64,000 nucleotides of DNA from CAYYFX01 sp046330135 (GTDB taxonomy: Bacteria; ARS69). Below, one piece after another: positions 1 to 9,400 of this stretch; the stretch's first letter is position 1, and the number at the start of each line of letters is the position of its first letter. A model generated the notes under the pieces. That model worked only from the letters and a program-made list of their open reading frames with translations, was not told the origin of the DNA and made no database searches. The position numbers were made by a program, and so were the translations under genes. Location of the stretch: positions 1,116,001 to 1,180,000 of the forward strand of contig JAXLTI010000004.1 of NCBI GenBank assembly GCA_046330135.1, in the 5' to 3' direction.

Positions 1-1521
1 ACGGGCGCGCACCTCACGGTGGACTGCGCGTCGTGCCACAAGCCGGTGGGCGCGTCGGCGATGCAGTTCATCAACACGCCCACGACCTGCGACGGCTGCC
101 ACATGGCGCAGTACCGCGCCACGACGTCGCCCAACCACCAGACCGCCGGCTTCCCCACGGATTGCGCCACCTGCCACTCCACGTCGATGTGGGCGGCGGG
201 CGCGTTCGATCATTCCACCACCGGCTTCCCGCTCACCGGCGCGCACCGGACCGCCGAGTGCGCGGCCTGCCACCCCGGCAACAAGTTCACGCCGATCTCC
301 ACCGAGTGCGTGAGCTGCCACCGGTCGAACTACGACGCGACGACGAACCCGTCGCACGCGGCGGTGGGCTTCCCGACGGACTGCGCGCGCTGCCACGGCA
401 CGGCGGGCTGGGACGGCGCCAGCTTCGACCACTCCGTCACGGGTTTCGCGCTCACGGGCGCTCACCGGACGCAGACCTGCCAGGCATGCCACGGGAACGG
501 TCCGTTCACTCCGATCTCGCCGGACTGCGTGAGCTGTCACCGACCGCAGTACGACTCCACCACGGACCCGAACCACGTCGCGCTCGGCTTCCCGACGGCG
601 TGCGCGAATTGCCACAACACGACGACCTGGTCGGGCGCCACGTTCGACCACGCGTCGACCGGCTTCCCGTTGACGGGGGCGCACACCTCGGTGGCGTGTC
701 AGACCTGCCACGTGCCGTCGGCGCCGCCGCCGCAGCCGGCGTGCGTGAGCTGCCACCGCCCGCAGTACGACGGCACGACGGATCCGCCGCACGCGTCGGT
801 GGGCTTCTCGACGGACTGCGTGATCTGTCACAACACGAACAGCTGGTCGGGCGCCAGCTTCAACCACGCGTCGACGGGCTTCCCGTTGACGGGGGCGCAC
901 ACCTCGGTGGCGTGCCAGACTTGCCACGTCCCGTCGGCGCCGCCGCCGCAACCGGCGTGCGTGAGCTGCCATCGCCCGCAGTACGACGGCACGACGGATC
1001 CGCCGCACGCCTCGGTGGGCTTCTCGACGGATTGCGTGAGCTGCCACAACACGAACAGCTGGTCGGGCGCCAGCTTCAACCACGCCACGACGGGCTTCCC
1101 GTTGACCGGCGCGCACACGACGGTCGCATGCCAGACCTGCCACGTGCCTTCGGCGCCGCCGCCGCAGCCCGCGTGCGTGAGCTGCCACCGCGCAGCCTAC
1201 GACGCCACGACCGATCCCAACCACGCGGCGGCGGGCTTCTCGACCGACTGCGCGAGCTGTCACAACACGAACTCCTGGTCGGGCGCGACGTTCGATCACG
1301 ACGCCACGTTCTTCCCGATCTACAGCGGCTCGCACGCCGGCCGGTGGACCGCCTGCAGCGACTGCCACACGACCTCCACGAACTACGCGGTGTTCGAGTG
1401 CATCCTCTGTCACGCGCATTCGAACCAGGCGGACGTGAACAGTCATCACCAGGGTGTGAACGGCTACTCGTACAACAGCGCGGCCTGCTACAACTGCCAC
1501 CCGCGGGGGAGGGCCGGTTGA
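1..1521 (+). CDS. Multihaem c-type cytochrome, 5' truncated
   Basis: The frame is open from the first base, so the N-terminus and any signal peptide lie outside the window. The visible 506 residues contain 21 CxxCH haem-binding motifs, so this is a periplasmic or extracellular electron carrier of the cytochrome c3/c7-like multihaem type. Motifs recur as CVSCHR, then CxxCHNT, then CQTCH, with conserved flanks GFPLTGAH and WSGA. The central part is made of 72-residue repeats carrying three haems each. The stop codon overlaps the TTG start of the next gene, a barrel-like outer-membrane protein, which suggests a joint role in electron transfer across the envelope. The redox partner and electron acceptor cannot be read from the sequence. 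Confidence is high for the family and low for the physiological role. Confidence 0.93.
   Translation, partial: TGAHLTVDCASCHKPVGASAMQFINTPTTCDGCHMAQYRATTSPNHQTAGFPTDCATCHSTSMWAAGAFDHSTTGFPLTGAHRTAECAACHPGNKFTPISTECVSCHRSNYDATTNPSHAAVGFPTDCARCHGTAGWDGASFDHSVTGFALTGAHRTQTCQACHGNGPFTPISPDCVSCHRPQYDSTTDPNHVALGFPTACANCHNTTTWSGATFDHASTGFPLTGAHTSVACQTCHVPSAPPPQPACVSCHRPQYDGTTDPPHASVGFSTDCVICHNTNSWSGASFNHASTGFPLTGAHTSVACQTCHVPSAPPPQPACVSCHRPQYDGTTDPPHASVGFSTDCVSCHNTNSWSGASFNHATTGFPLTGAHTTVACQTCHVPSAPPPQPACVSCHRAAYDATTDPNHAAAGFSTDCASCHNTNSWSGATFDHDATFFPIYSGSHAGRWTACSDCHTTSTNYAVFECILCHAHSNQADVNSHHQGVNGYSYNSAACYNCHPRGRAG
649..1296 (+). repeat. Three 216-bp in-frame tandem repeats in the cytochrome gene
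   Basis: Units at 649-864, 865-1080 and 1081-1296 each encode 72 residues with three CxxCH motifs and a proline-rich APPPQP spacer. The first two are almost identical in DNA; the third has drifted. Shorter, more diverged versions precede them from about position 100. The pattern indicates growth by internal duplication and could make assembly collapse or copy-number variation likely here. Confidence 0.85.
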
Positions 1522-3218
1522 GAATCCTCGGAGGGTTCGCCGCGCTCGTGACTCTCTTCGCGAGCTCGGCGCTGGCCGACCCGCCGGCCGCGGCATCCCC
1601 GTCAGGCGCGGCAACCACGCCCGCGGCGACTGCGTCCACGACGCCGACCACGCCGCCCGCGGGGAGCGCGCCGGCGGCATCGACCACGCCGCCGAAGGCG
1701 CCGGCCGCGATCACCGTGACGTACGTCACGGCCACCTCCGCGTACCTCGACGCGGGCGCCGAGGCCGGGCTGCACGCGGGCGACGCGTTGGAGGTGGTGC
1801 GGGACGGGAAGGTGATCGCCCACCTCGAGATCACCGCGGTCTCGTCGACGCGCGCGGTGGGCCGACGCGTCGAAGCGGACGTGGAGCTGCAGACGGGCGA
1901 CCGGGTGCGACCGCGCGGCGGTGCGCCGCTCGCGGTGCCTCCGTCGGCGCTCGCGCCGTCCGGCGCTCCGCCGGCGGAAGCCGCTCCGAGCGTAACGCCG
2001 CGGACGGGTCCTCCCCGGAAGCCCTGGCTGCGGCGGCACGGGATGCGCGGTCACGTGGACTTGCGCTACCTCGGCCTCGTCGACCAGTCTCCGCTCAACG
2101 CCGGGTACTCCGAGCCGGCGGTCGACGTGCGGCTGGACGCCGACGTCGCGTCGGAGCTGCACGTTTCCGTCGACGCACGAGCCCGCCGCACGTACCGCCT
2201 CGGCGAGGAGACGGGACGCTCGCGCGTGTACCGGCTCATCACGGAGTGGACGTCGGGCCCGACCGGGCCACACGCCGTCTTCGGCCGTCAGCTCTCGTCG
2301 TCCCTCGCGTCCGTCAGCGTGTTCGACGGCGCGCTCGCGGAGTGGCGCGGCGCGCACTGGAACGCGGGCGCGTTCTCGGGCACGCAGCCGGACCCGGTGA
2401 GCTACGGCTTCTCCACGGCGATCCGCGAGCACGGCGTCTTCGGGGAGTTCGGCTCGGTCATGAACGCCGACACGCGCTGGCGCTTCACGATGGCGGCGAT
2501 CGGCTCGTACGGCAAGGACGCGATCGATCGAGAGTACGTGGCGGTGAACGGCCGGGCGTCGTCGCGCCGCTTCGACCTCTACGCGCTCCAGGAGGTCGAC
2601 GTGAACCGCGGCTGGAAGAAGGACCTCGGCGAGAAGCCGGTCTCCCTCACGAGCGCGCTCGTGACCGGACGGCTGCGGTTCACGGACAAGTGGTCCGTCA
2701 GCGCGGGAAGCGACACTCGTCGCAGCGTCCGCCTCTACCGCGATCGCGTCACGCCCGAGACGGAGTTCGACGACGCGTACCGCACCGGGAGCTGGGGCGG
2801 GATCGAGCTGCGACCCACGGTTCGCACGTCGGTCGCCGCCGACGCGCGTCGATCGAGCGGCGGGACGGGGGGCACCTCGGATTCGTACACGCTGCGCGGA
2901 GGCATCGGACTCCCCTCGCTCCGCAATCTCGGCGTGCACGCTCGGGGCACGAGCTACTCCAACTCGCTCACCCGCGGCTGGCTCGGCTCGGGCGACATCA
3001 CGCTGGACGTGACGTCGGCCCTGCGCCTCGGAACGTCGGCGGGGCTTCGCCGCGAGAACCCGACGGCGAGCGGGCTCCGCGACGACATCGTCTGGGTGTC
3101 CGGCGACTTGGACCTCACGGTCTCCTCGAGCTGGCTGCTCCTCGGCTCGGTGGAAGAGACCCACGGCGATCTCCAGAAGACCCTCGAGATCCAGGGCAGC
3201 GCCATCTATCGGTTCTGA
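1518..3218 (+). CDS. Probable outer-membrane beta-barrel partner of the multihaem cytochrome
   Basis: The TTG start at 1518 overlaps the TGA of the cytochrome (TTGA junction). It gives a 566-residue protein with a signal peptide ending near SSALA and a long Ala/Pro/Thr-rich linker to about residue 60. A small domain follows (about 65-135, containing AGLHAGDALEVVRDGK) that resembles FlgT-C-type or similar beta-rich modules. The remaining 400 residues alternate polar and hydrophobic positions in the manner of barrel strands and end in IYRF, an aromatic C-terminus typical of outer-membrane proteins. It is shorter than MtrB/PioB proteins (roughly 650-750 residues) and no MtrB signature was recognised. 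The pairing with a multihaem cytochrome suggests a porin-cytochrome conduit, but that is inference. Confidence 0.6.
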   Translation: MRILGGFAALVTLFASSALADPPAAASPSGAATTPAATASTTPTTPPAGSAPAASTTPPKAPAAITVTYVTATSAYLDAGAEAGLHAGDALEVVRDGKVIAHLEITAVSSTRAVGRRVEADVELQTGDRVRPRGGAPLAVPPSALAPSGAPPAEAAPSVTPRTGPPRKPWLRRHGMRGHVDLRYLGLVDQSPLNAGYSEPAVDVRLDADVASELHVSVDARARRTYRLGEETGRSRVYRLITEWTSGPTGPHAVFGRQLSSSLASVSVFDGALAEWRGAHWNAGAFSGTQPDPVSYGFSTAIREHGVFGEFGSVMNADTRWRFTMAAIGSYGKDAIDREYVAVNGRASSRRFDLYALQEVDVNRGWKKDLGEKPVSLTSALVTGRLRFTDKWSVSAGSDTRRSVRLYRDRVTPETEFDDAYRTGSWGGIELRPTVRTSVAADARRSSGGTGGTSDSYTLRGGIGLPSLRNLGVHARGTSYSNSLTRGWLGSGDITLDVTSALRLGTSAGLRRENPTASGLRDDIVWVSGDLDLTVSSSWLLLGSVEETHGDLQKTLEIQGSAIYRF

Positions 3219-3306
3219 GGGGCCTCCCCGGCGCTCGCGTCGCAGGCGGCACGGGCGCCTTCCCCAGGGCCCTCTCCGCCGCCTTTCTCCGAGCGCGTCC
3301 TGCGGG

Positions 3307-3312
3307 TAGATT
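3307..3312 (+). promoter_or_regulatory. Possible -10 box of the gdhA operon
   Basis: TAGATT lies about 50 bases before the dehydrogenase ATG, which itself has a strong GAGGAGGAGG ribosome binding site. A convincing -35 box is not visible, so this is only a candidate. Confidence 0.22.
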
Positions 3313-3362
3313 GAGGGGCTCGAGGCGCCCATTCGGCGCGCCCCTCGAGGAGGAGGTCCCAC

Positions 3363-4667
3363 ATGCCCGCGTCGACGGCCACGATGGCCAAGCCGTTCAA
3401 CGCGTTCGAGGTCGCCCAGGGTCAGTTCGACCGGGTCGCGCAGTTGATCGGCCTCGACGCGCCCACGCGCGCGCTCCTGCGCGAGCCGCTGCGCGAATAC
3501 TCCTTCCTGCTTCCGGTCCGCATGGACGACGGCTCGACGCGGGTGTTCAAGGGCTTCCGCGTCCAGCACAACGACGCCCGGGGCCCCTGCAAGGGCGGGA
3601 TCCGCTTCCACCCGCAGGAGACGCTGGACACGGTCCGCGCGCTCTCGATGTGGATGACGTGGAAGTGCGCGCTCGCGGACGTGCCTCTCGGCGGCGCGAA
3701 GGGCGGCGTCGTCTGCGACCCGCACGAGCTGAGCCAGCGCGAGCAGGAGCGGATCTGTCGCATGTGGGTGCGCCAGATCGCCCGCAACGTGGGCCCCACG
3801 GTGGACGTTCCCGCCCCGGACGTGATGACGTCGGCGCAGCACATGGTCTGGATGCTGGACGAGTACGAGACCCTCACGGGCGGACGCGCGCCGGGGTTCA
3901 TCACCGGCAAGCCGGTGGGACTCGGCGGATCGCTCGGCCGCACGGAGGCCACGGGCTACGGCGTCATCTTCGCGGTCCGCGAGGCGCTCAAGACGCTCGG
4001 TGTCCGCGCGTCGGAGACGGTGGCCAGCGTGCAGGGGTTCGGCAACGTGTCGCAGTACGCGATCCGCCTCTTCCAGCAGCTGGGCGGCACCGTGACGTCG
4101 GTGGCGTGCTGGGATCAGGAAGACCGCACCGCGTACACGTACCGCAAGAAGGACGGCATCTCGTACGACCGGCTGATCGAGATCACGGACCGCTTCGGCG
4201 GCATCGACAAGCGCAAGGCGCGGGAGCTCGGCTACGAGCTGCTTCCCGGGGACGCGTGGCTGGAGCAGGAGGTGGACATCCTGATCCCGGCGGCCTTCGA
4301 GAACCAGATCAACGCCGACAACGTCGCGAAGATCCACCCGCGCGTCAAGCTGATCGCGGAGGGCGCGAACGGTCCCACCACGCTGGAGGCGGACGAGGTC
4401 ATCGCCGGCCGCGGCGTGATGCTGCTGCCGGACTTCCTCGCGAACGCCGGCGGCGTCACCTGCAGCTACTTCGAGCAGGTGCAAAGCAACATGAATTACT
4501 ACTGGGGACGGGACGAGGTCCTCGGCAAGCTGGACGTCAAGATGACGGCAGCCTTCCTCGCGGTGCACGAGCTGGCGAAGCGCGAGAAGCTCTCGATGCG
4601 TGACGCGGCCTACGTCATCGGGATCAGTCGGGTCGCTGAGGCGTGCCGGGAGCGTGGCTGGGTCTGA
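3363..4667 (+). CDS. gdhA: Glutamate dehydrogenase (Glu/Leu/Phe/Val dehydrogenase family)
   Basis: This 434-residue protein catalyses reversible oxidative deamination of glutamate to 2-oxoglutarate and ammonia with NAD(P). The N-terminal domain has the substrate motif KGGIRFHP, the catalytic lysine in PLGGAKGGV and the PAPDVMT segment. The C-terminal Rossmann domain has VQGFGNVSQYA. PFLANAGGV and the SYFEQVQ region near the end are typical of the family. Length matches bacterial and archaeal hexameric enzymes. The ATG at 3363 follows a purine-rich GAGGAGGAGGTC site. The next gene starts inside its last codons, so the two are probably co-transcribed. Coenzyme preference (NAD or NADP) cannot be decided by eye. 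Confidence 0.95.
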   Translation: MPASTATMAKPFNAFEVAQGQFDRVAQLIGLDAPTRALLREPLREYSFLLPVRMDDGSTRVFKGFRVQHNDARGPCKGGIRFHPQETLDTVRALSMWMTWKCALADVPLGGAKGGVVCDPHELSQREQERICRMWVRQIARNVGPTVDVPAPDVMTSAQHMVWMLDEYETLTGGRAPGFITGKPVGLGGSLGRTEATGYGVIFAVREALKTLGVRASETVASVQGFGNVSQYAIRLFQQLGGTVTSVACWDQEDRTAYTYRKKDGISYDRLIEITDRFGGIDKRKARELGYELLPGDAWLEQEVDILIPAAFENQINADNVAKIHPRVKLIAEGANGPTTLEADEVIAGRGVMLLPDFLANAGGVTCSYFEQVQSNMNYYWGRDEVLGKLDVKMTAAFLAVHELAKREKLSMRDAAYVIGISRVAEACRERGWV

Positions 4668-6387
4668 CGCGGTCGAGCCGCGGTTCGCGCGCGTCTTCTT
4701 CGGGTCGCCTCATCCGGCCACCGTCATCGGCGGCGGGGAGATCGGCGGGAAGGCGAAGGGGCTCTTCTTCGCCCGGGACCTGATCGCGGCGCACCGCGAG
4801 CGGCTGACCTTCCCCGGTCTCGAGATCGGCATCCCCACGATGACGGTCGTGGGCACCGAGATCTTCGAGCGGTTCCTCGCGCAGGGCGGCCTTCCCGGAG
4901 ACGTGGAGGGCCGCTCGGACGAGTGGATCGCCCACGCCTTCCAGCGGGCGGATCTTCCCGTGGAGATCGTGGGGGACCTGAACGCGCTCGTCGAGCAGGT
5001 GCGCCAGCCGCTCGCCATCCGCTCCTCCAGCCGGCTCGAGGACGCGCTCGGCCGGCCGTTCGCCGGCGTCTACGCCACGAAGATGATCCCGAACAACCAG
5101 CCCGACCCGAGCGCGCGCTTCCGCGTGCTCGTGGAGGCGTTGAAGTACGTGTGGGCGTCCACGTTCTTCGCGGACGCCCGCGCGTATCGCGCGGCCACCG
5201 GCGGGGGCGAGGAGAAGATGGCGGTCGTCATCCAGGAAGTGGTGGGGCGGCGCCACTTCGAGCGCTTCTATCCGGACGTCTCGGGCGTGGCCCGCTCGTG
5301 GAACTTCTATCCGATGGGCAGCTCGCTCCGCGAGGACGGCGTCGTGGATCTCGCGCTCGGGCTCGGGAAGACCATCGTGGACGGCGGGCTGAGCTGGTCC
5401 TACGCGCCCGGGCGACCCGAAGCGCCGCCGCCCTTCGCCTCCGCGGCGGACCGCGTCCGGAAGACGCAGCGCGAGCTGTGGGCGGTGAACATGGGGCCGC
5501 CGCCCGCGTACGATCCCCTTCAGGAGAGCGAGTACCTCACGCTGGCCGATCTCGAGCACGCCGAGCTGGACGGGACGTTGCGCTGGGTGGCGTCCACGTG
5601 GCTGCCGGCGTCGGACCGGCTCGTCCCGGGCGTGGAGGCGGCCGGCGCGCGCTGCGTGGACTTCGCGCCGATCCTCGTGTACGGCGCCCGCCCGCTCGAC
5701 GACGCGGTCCGCGCGCTGCTCGCGCTGTGCGAAGAGGCGGTCGGGAACCCGGTGGAGATCGAGTTCGCCCTCGCTTTCGAGGAGTCCGTGGACGCGCCAG
5801 CGCAGCTGGCGTTCCTGCAGGTCCGTCCTCTCGTGGTCTCGCGCGAGCGCGTGCAGCTGGCGCCGGAGGACCTCGGGCGCGAAGACGTGCTCGTGGCGTC
5901 CGACCACGTCCTCGGCAACGGGATCCTCACGGACGTGCGGGACATCGTGTACGTGCGACCGGGCGGCTACGACACGGCGCAGAACGTCGAGATCGCGCGC
6001 GAAGCGGAGGGCTTGAACCGCGCGGCCGCCGCGGAGGGTCGGCGCTACCTGCTGGTGGGCTTCGGGCGCTGGGGATCCTCGGAGCCCTGGCTCGGGAGCC
6101 CCGTCACGTGGGCGCAAATCCACGGCGCCGCTGCCATCGTGGAGGTCTCGCTCCCGGACCTGCCGGGTGAGTTGAGCCAAGGCTCGCACTTCTTCCACAA
6201 TGTGACGAGCTTCTCGGTGCCGTACTTCAGCGTTCGTCACGACGCCGGAGGACGGATAGATTGGGATTGGCTGGAGCGCCAGCCGGCCGTGCGCGAGACG
6301 GCGCACCTCCGGCACGTCGCGCTCGAGACGCCGCTCGAGATCCGGGTGGACGGCGTGACGGGTCGCGGCGTCGTGCGAAGGCCGTAG
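4654..6387 (+). CDS. PEP/pyruvate-binding domain protein (PpsA/PPDK N-domain-like)
   Basis: About 577 residues. The segment LAIRSSSRLEDALGRPFAG is the ATP-grasp signature of the PPDK/PEP-synthase N-terminal domain, followed by GGGEEKMAVVIQEVVG and FARSW/LGLGKTIVDGG-type elements. The swivelling phosphohistidine domain and PEP-utilising TIM barrel of full PEP synthase (about 800 residues) are absent, so it is unlikely to be a complete dikinase. GTG at 4654 overlaps gdhA by 14 bases; GTG at 4600 is an alternative (68-base overlap) with a better spaced GAGAAG. Its downstream neighbour shares the same domain, suggesting duplicated proteins acting together. The phosphoryl acceptor is unknown. Confidence 0.75.
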   Translation: MAGSDAVEPRFARVFFGSPHPATVIGGGEIGGKAKGLFFARDLIAAHRERLTFPGLEIGIPTMTVVGTEIFERFLAQGGLPGDVEGRSDEWIAHAFQRADLPVEIVGDLNALVEQVRQPLAIRSSSRLEDALGRPFAGVYATKMIPNNQPDPSARFRVLVEALKYVWASTFFADARAYRAATGGGEEKMAVVIQEVVGRRHFERFYPDVSGVARSWNFYPMGSSLREDGVVDLALGLGKTIVDGGLSWSYAPGRPEAPPPFASAADRVRKTQRELWAVNMGPPPAYDPLQESEYLTLADLEHAELDGTLRWVASTWLPASDRLVPGVEAAGARCVDFAPILVYGARPLDDAVRALLALCEEAVGNPVEIEFALAFEESVDAPAQLAFLQVRPLVVSRERVQLAPEDLGREDVLVASDHVLGNGILTDVRDIVYVRPGGYDTAQNVEIAREAEGLNRAAAAEGRRYLLVGFGRWGSSEPWLGSPVTWAQIHGAAAIVEVSLPDLPGELSQGSHFFHNVTSFSVPYFSVRHDAGGRIDWDWLERQPAVRETAHLRHVALETPLEIRVDGVTGRGVVRRP

Positions 6388-6410
6388 GCGGCCCTCCGGG
6401 AGGGGAGACC

Positions 6411-9400
6411 GTGAGCGACACTTCCAATCTCGGGACGATGCTCGGGGCGCTCAAGGAGCGCGCGAAGGAGCTCGAGTGCCTCTACCAGGCGGAGGACATC
6501 CTCGGGCGCACCCACGTGCCGATCGAAGAGACGCTCCTGGCGCTCGCCCGCGTGATCCCGCCCGGCTGGCAATTCCCGGAGGTGTGCCACGCGGCGGTCA
6601 CGTACGACGGCACGTTCCACCCCTCGCCGGGCTACCGCAACGGGGTCGCGCGGCTGACGGCGCCGATCGTGGTGGACGGGATCCAGGTGGGGGAGATCGA
6701 GGTCACGTACGTGGAAGACCGTCCGGTCGCGGACGAAGGCCCGTTCCTCAAGGAAGAGCGTCGCCTCCTCAACACGCTCGCCGAGCGTGTGGCGATGCAC
6801 CTCGCGCATCGCCAGAAGGGCGAGCGCGCGGCGCCGAAAGCCGACGTTCCCGTTCTCCCCGCCGGGAAGCGACAGGAGTGGCGCGTCATCCTGGACTTCC
6901 TGCGCCGCACGGATCAGTCGCTCCTCCTGCGCATGACGCGCAAGATGGTCAACTACCTCTGCTGGCACGGCGTCCCGGGCGCGCCCGAGCTGTTGCGCGA
7001 GTTCACGCCGCCGCCCGGCGCTTCCAACGGGCAGAGCGCCGACAACCGGCCGTCGGTGCGCGAGCCGATGGTGGAGGCGGGAGCGCTCGTGGGGCGCACC
7101 TTCGACGTGGCCGCGGCGCACCTCAGCGAAGCGGAGATCATCCGCCGCATCCAGCAGTGGATCAACGAGGACAACAGCGCGGAGCTGGCCGGCGTGCTGG
7201 AGCACATGGACAGCTCGCTCGCCGACATCACGGAGGAGCTGGGCAAGTTCCGGCGCACGGGCATCGACGAGTCCACGCTCCCGGAATCCGCGCAGATGCA
7301 GCTCCGCGTGGCGCTGCTCCGCCGGTTCTTCTCCGAGCGCATCGACTTCATCCACGCGGGTCGGGACTACGTGCGGGTCTCGGACTTCGCCGATCTCGTG
7401 CATCGGATCATCGCTCCGCCGAAGAGCCGCGGGAAGCTCGGCGGCAAGAGCTCGGGGCTCTTCGTGGCGATGCAGATCGTGCGCAACTCGCCGGAGCATG
7501 CGGCGCTGCTGGGCGGCGTGCGGTCCCCGAAGACGTGGTACGTGTCGTCGGACGCGCTGCTGGAGTTCATCCGCTACAACAACCTGGAAGACCTCTACGA
7601 CCGCAAGTACCAGGACATCGATCAGGTCCGTCAGGACTACCCGCACGTCATCCAGCTGTTCAAGAACTCGCACTTCCCGCCGGAGATCGTGCGCGGCCTG
7701 TCCATCGCGCTGGACGACTTCGAGGACCGACCCCTGATCGTGCGCAGCTCCAGCCTCCTCGAGGACAGCGCGCGCGCGGCCTTCTCGGGGAAGTACAAGA
7801 GCCTCTTCCTCGCCAACCGCGGCAGCAAGCGGGCGCGGCTCGAAGCGCTGCAGGACGCCATCGCGGAGGTGTACGCGTCGGTCTTCAGCCCGGACCCCAT
7901 CCAGTACCGCGCGGAGCGCGGCCTCCTCGACGTGCACGAGGAGATGGGCATCATGATCCAGGAGGTCGTGGGCCGGCGCGTGGGTCGCTATTTCCTGCCG
8001 TCGTTCTCGGGCGTGGCGTTCAGCAACAACGACTTCCGGTGGTCGCCGCGCATCCGCCGCAGCGACGGTCTCGTGCGCCTGGTGCCCGGTCTCGGCACGC
8101 GGGCGGTGGATCGCGTGAGCGACGATTACCCCGTGCTGCTCGCGCCGGCGCAGCCCGGGTTGCGCGTGAACACCACGCCGGACGAGGTGGTGCGCTACTC
8201 GCCCGCCAAGGTGGACGTGATCGACGTGGAGACGGGCGGCTTCACCACCACGGGCTTCGCGGATCTGCTGCGCAGCAATGGCCGCGAGTATCCCGGCGTG
8301 CGGCGGCTCGTGTCGCGCTTCGAGGACGGGCGCCTGATCCGTCCGATCGGGCTCGGCGCCAGCTTCGACGCCGGCACGTGGGTGGTCACGTTCGACGGGC
8401 TCGTGGCGGAGACGCCGTTCGTCCAGCAGATCCGCGGGCTGCTGGAATTGCTCCAGGGCAAGCTGGGCACGCCGGTGGACATCGAGTTCGCGTCGGACGG
8501 TGAGCACCTCTACCTCCTGCAGTGCCGTCCGCAGGGCTATTCTTTCTCGGAGTCCCCCGCGCCCATTCCGCGCAACCTGCCGCAGGCGGACATCCTCTTC
8601 ACGGCCAGCCGCTACGTGGCGAACGGCGCGGCGCTGAACCTCACGCACGTGGTCTACGTGGACCCGGACGCGTACGCCACGATCTCGGACCAGAACACCA
8701 TGCTCCGCGTGGGGCGCGCCATCGGGCGGCTGAACGACACGCTCCCGAAGCGGCAATTCGTGCTGCTCGGTCCCGGTCGCTGGGGCAGCCGCGGGGACAT
8801 CCGGCTCGGCGTGAGCGTCACGTATTCGGACATCAGCAACACGGCGGTGCTCGCGGAGATCGCGCGGCGCAAAGCCGGCTACCTGCCGGATCTCTCTTTC
8901 GGCACGCATTTCTTCCAGGACCTCGTGGAATCCGGCATTCGGTACCTCCCCCTCTATCCGGACGATCCCGGGAACATCTTCGACGCGCTCTTCCTCACGC
9001 GCGCTTCGAACATCCTCTCCGAGCTGCTGCCGGAGTTCGCGGATCTCTCGGAGATCGTGCACGTCATCGACGTTCCGGAGGCCACCGGCGGCAAGGTCCT
9101 GAGCATCCTGATGAACGGCGAGCTGGACGAAGCGGTGGGCATCTTCACGGACCGGACCGCCGTGGGGCGGCGGCGCGAAGAGTACACGCGCATCCCCGAC
9201 GCCGCGCACGAGGAGCACTGGCGCTGGCGCGAGTTCATGGTGGAGCGCATCGCGGCGGACATGGACCGCGACCGCTTCGGCGTGCGCCAGCTCTACGTCT
9301 TCGGCAGCACGAAGAACGCCACGGCCGGGCCCGGCAGCGACATCGATCTCCTCGTGCACTTCCACGGGGAAGAGGCGCAACGCAAGGACCTGGAGACGTG

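Noticed and set aside
649..1296. Regular repeats considered as a CRISPR array
   Set aside because: The units are 216 bp, in frame, without spacers, and encode haem motifs of a cytochrome.
1602..4568. A 988-residue open frame on the minus strand opposite the barrel protein and gdhA
   Set aside because: Arginine-, alanine- and histidine-rich composition without domains, no ribosome binding site, and exactly antisense to well supported genes. Stop codons are rare in shadow frames of this GC-rich DNA.
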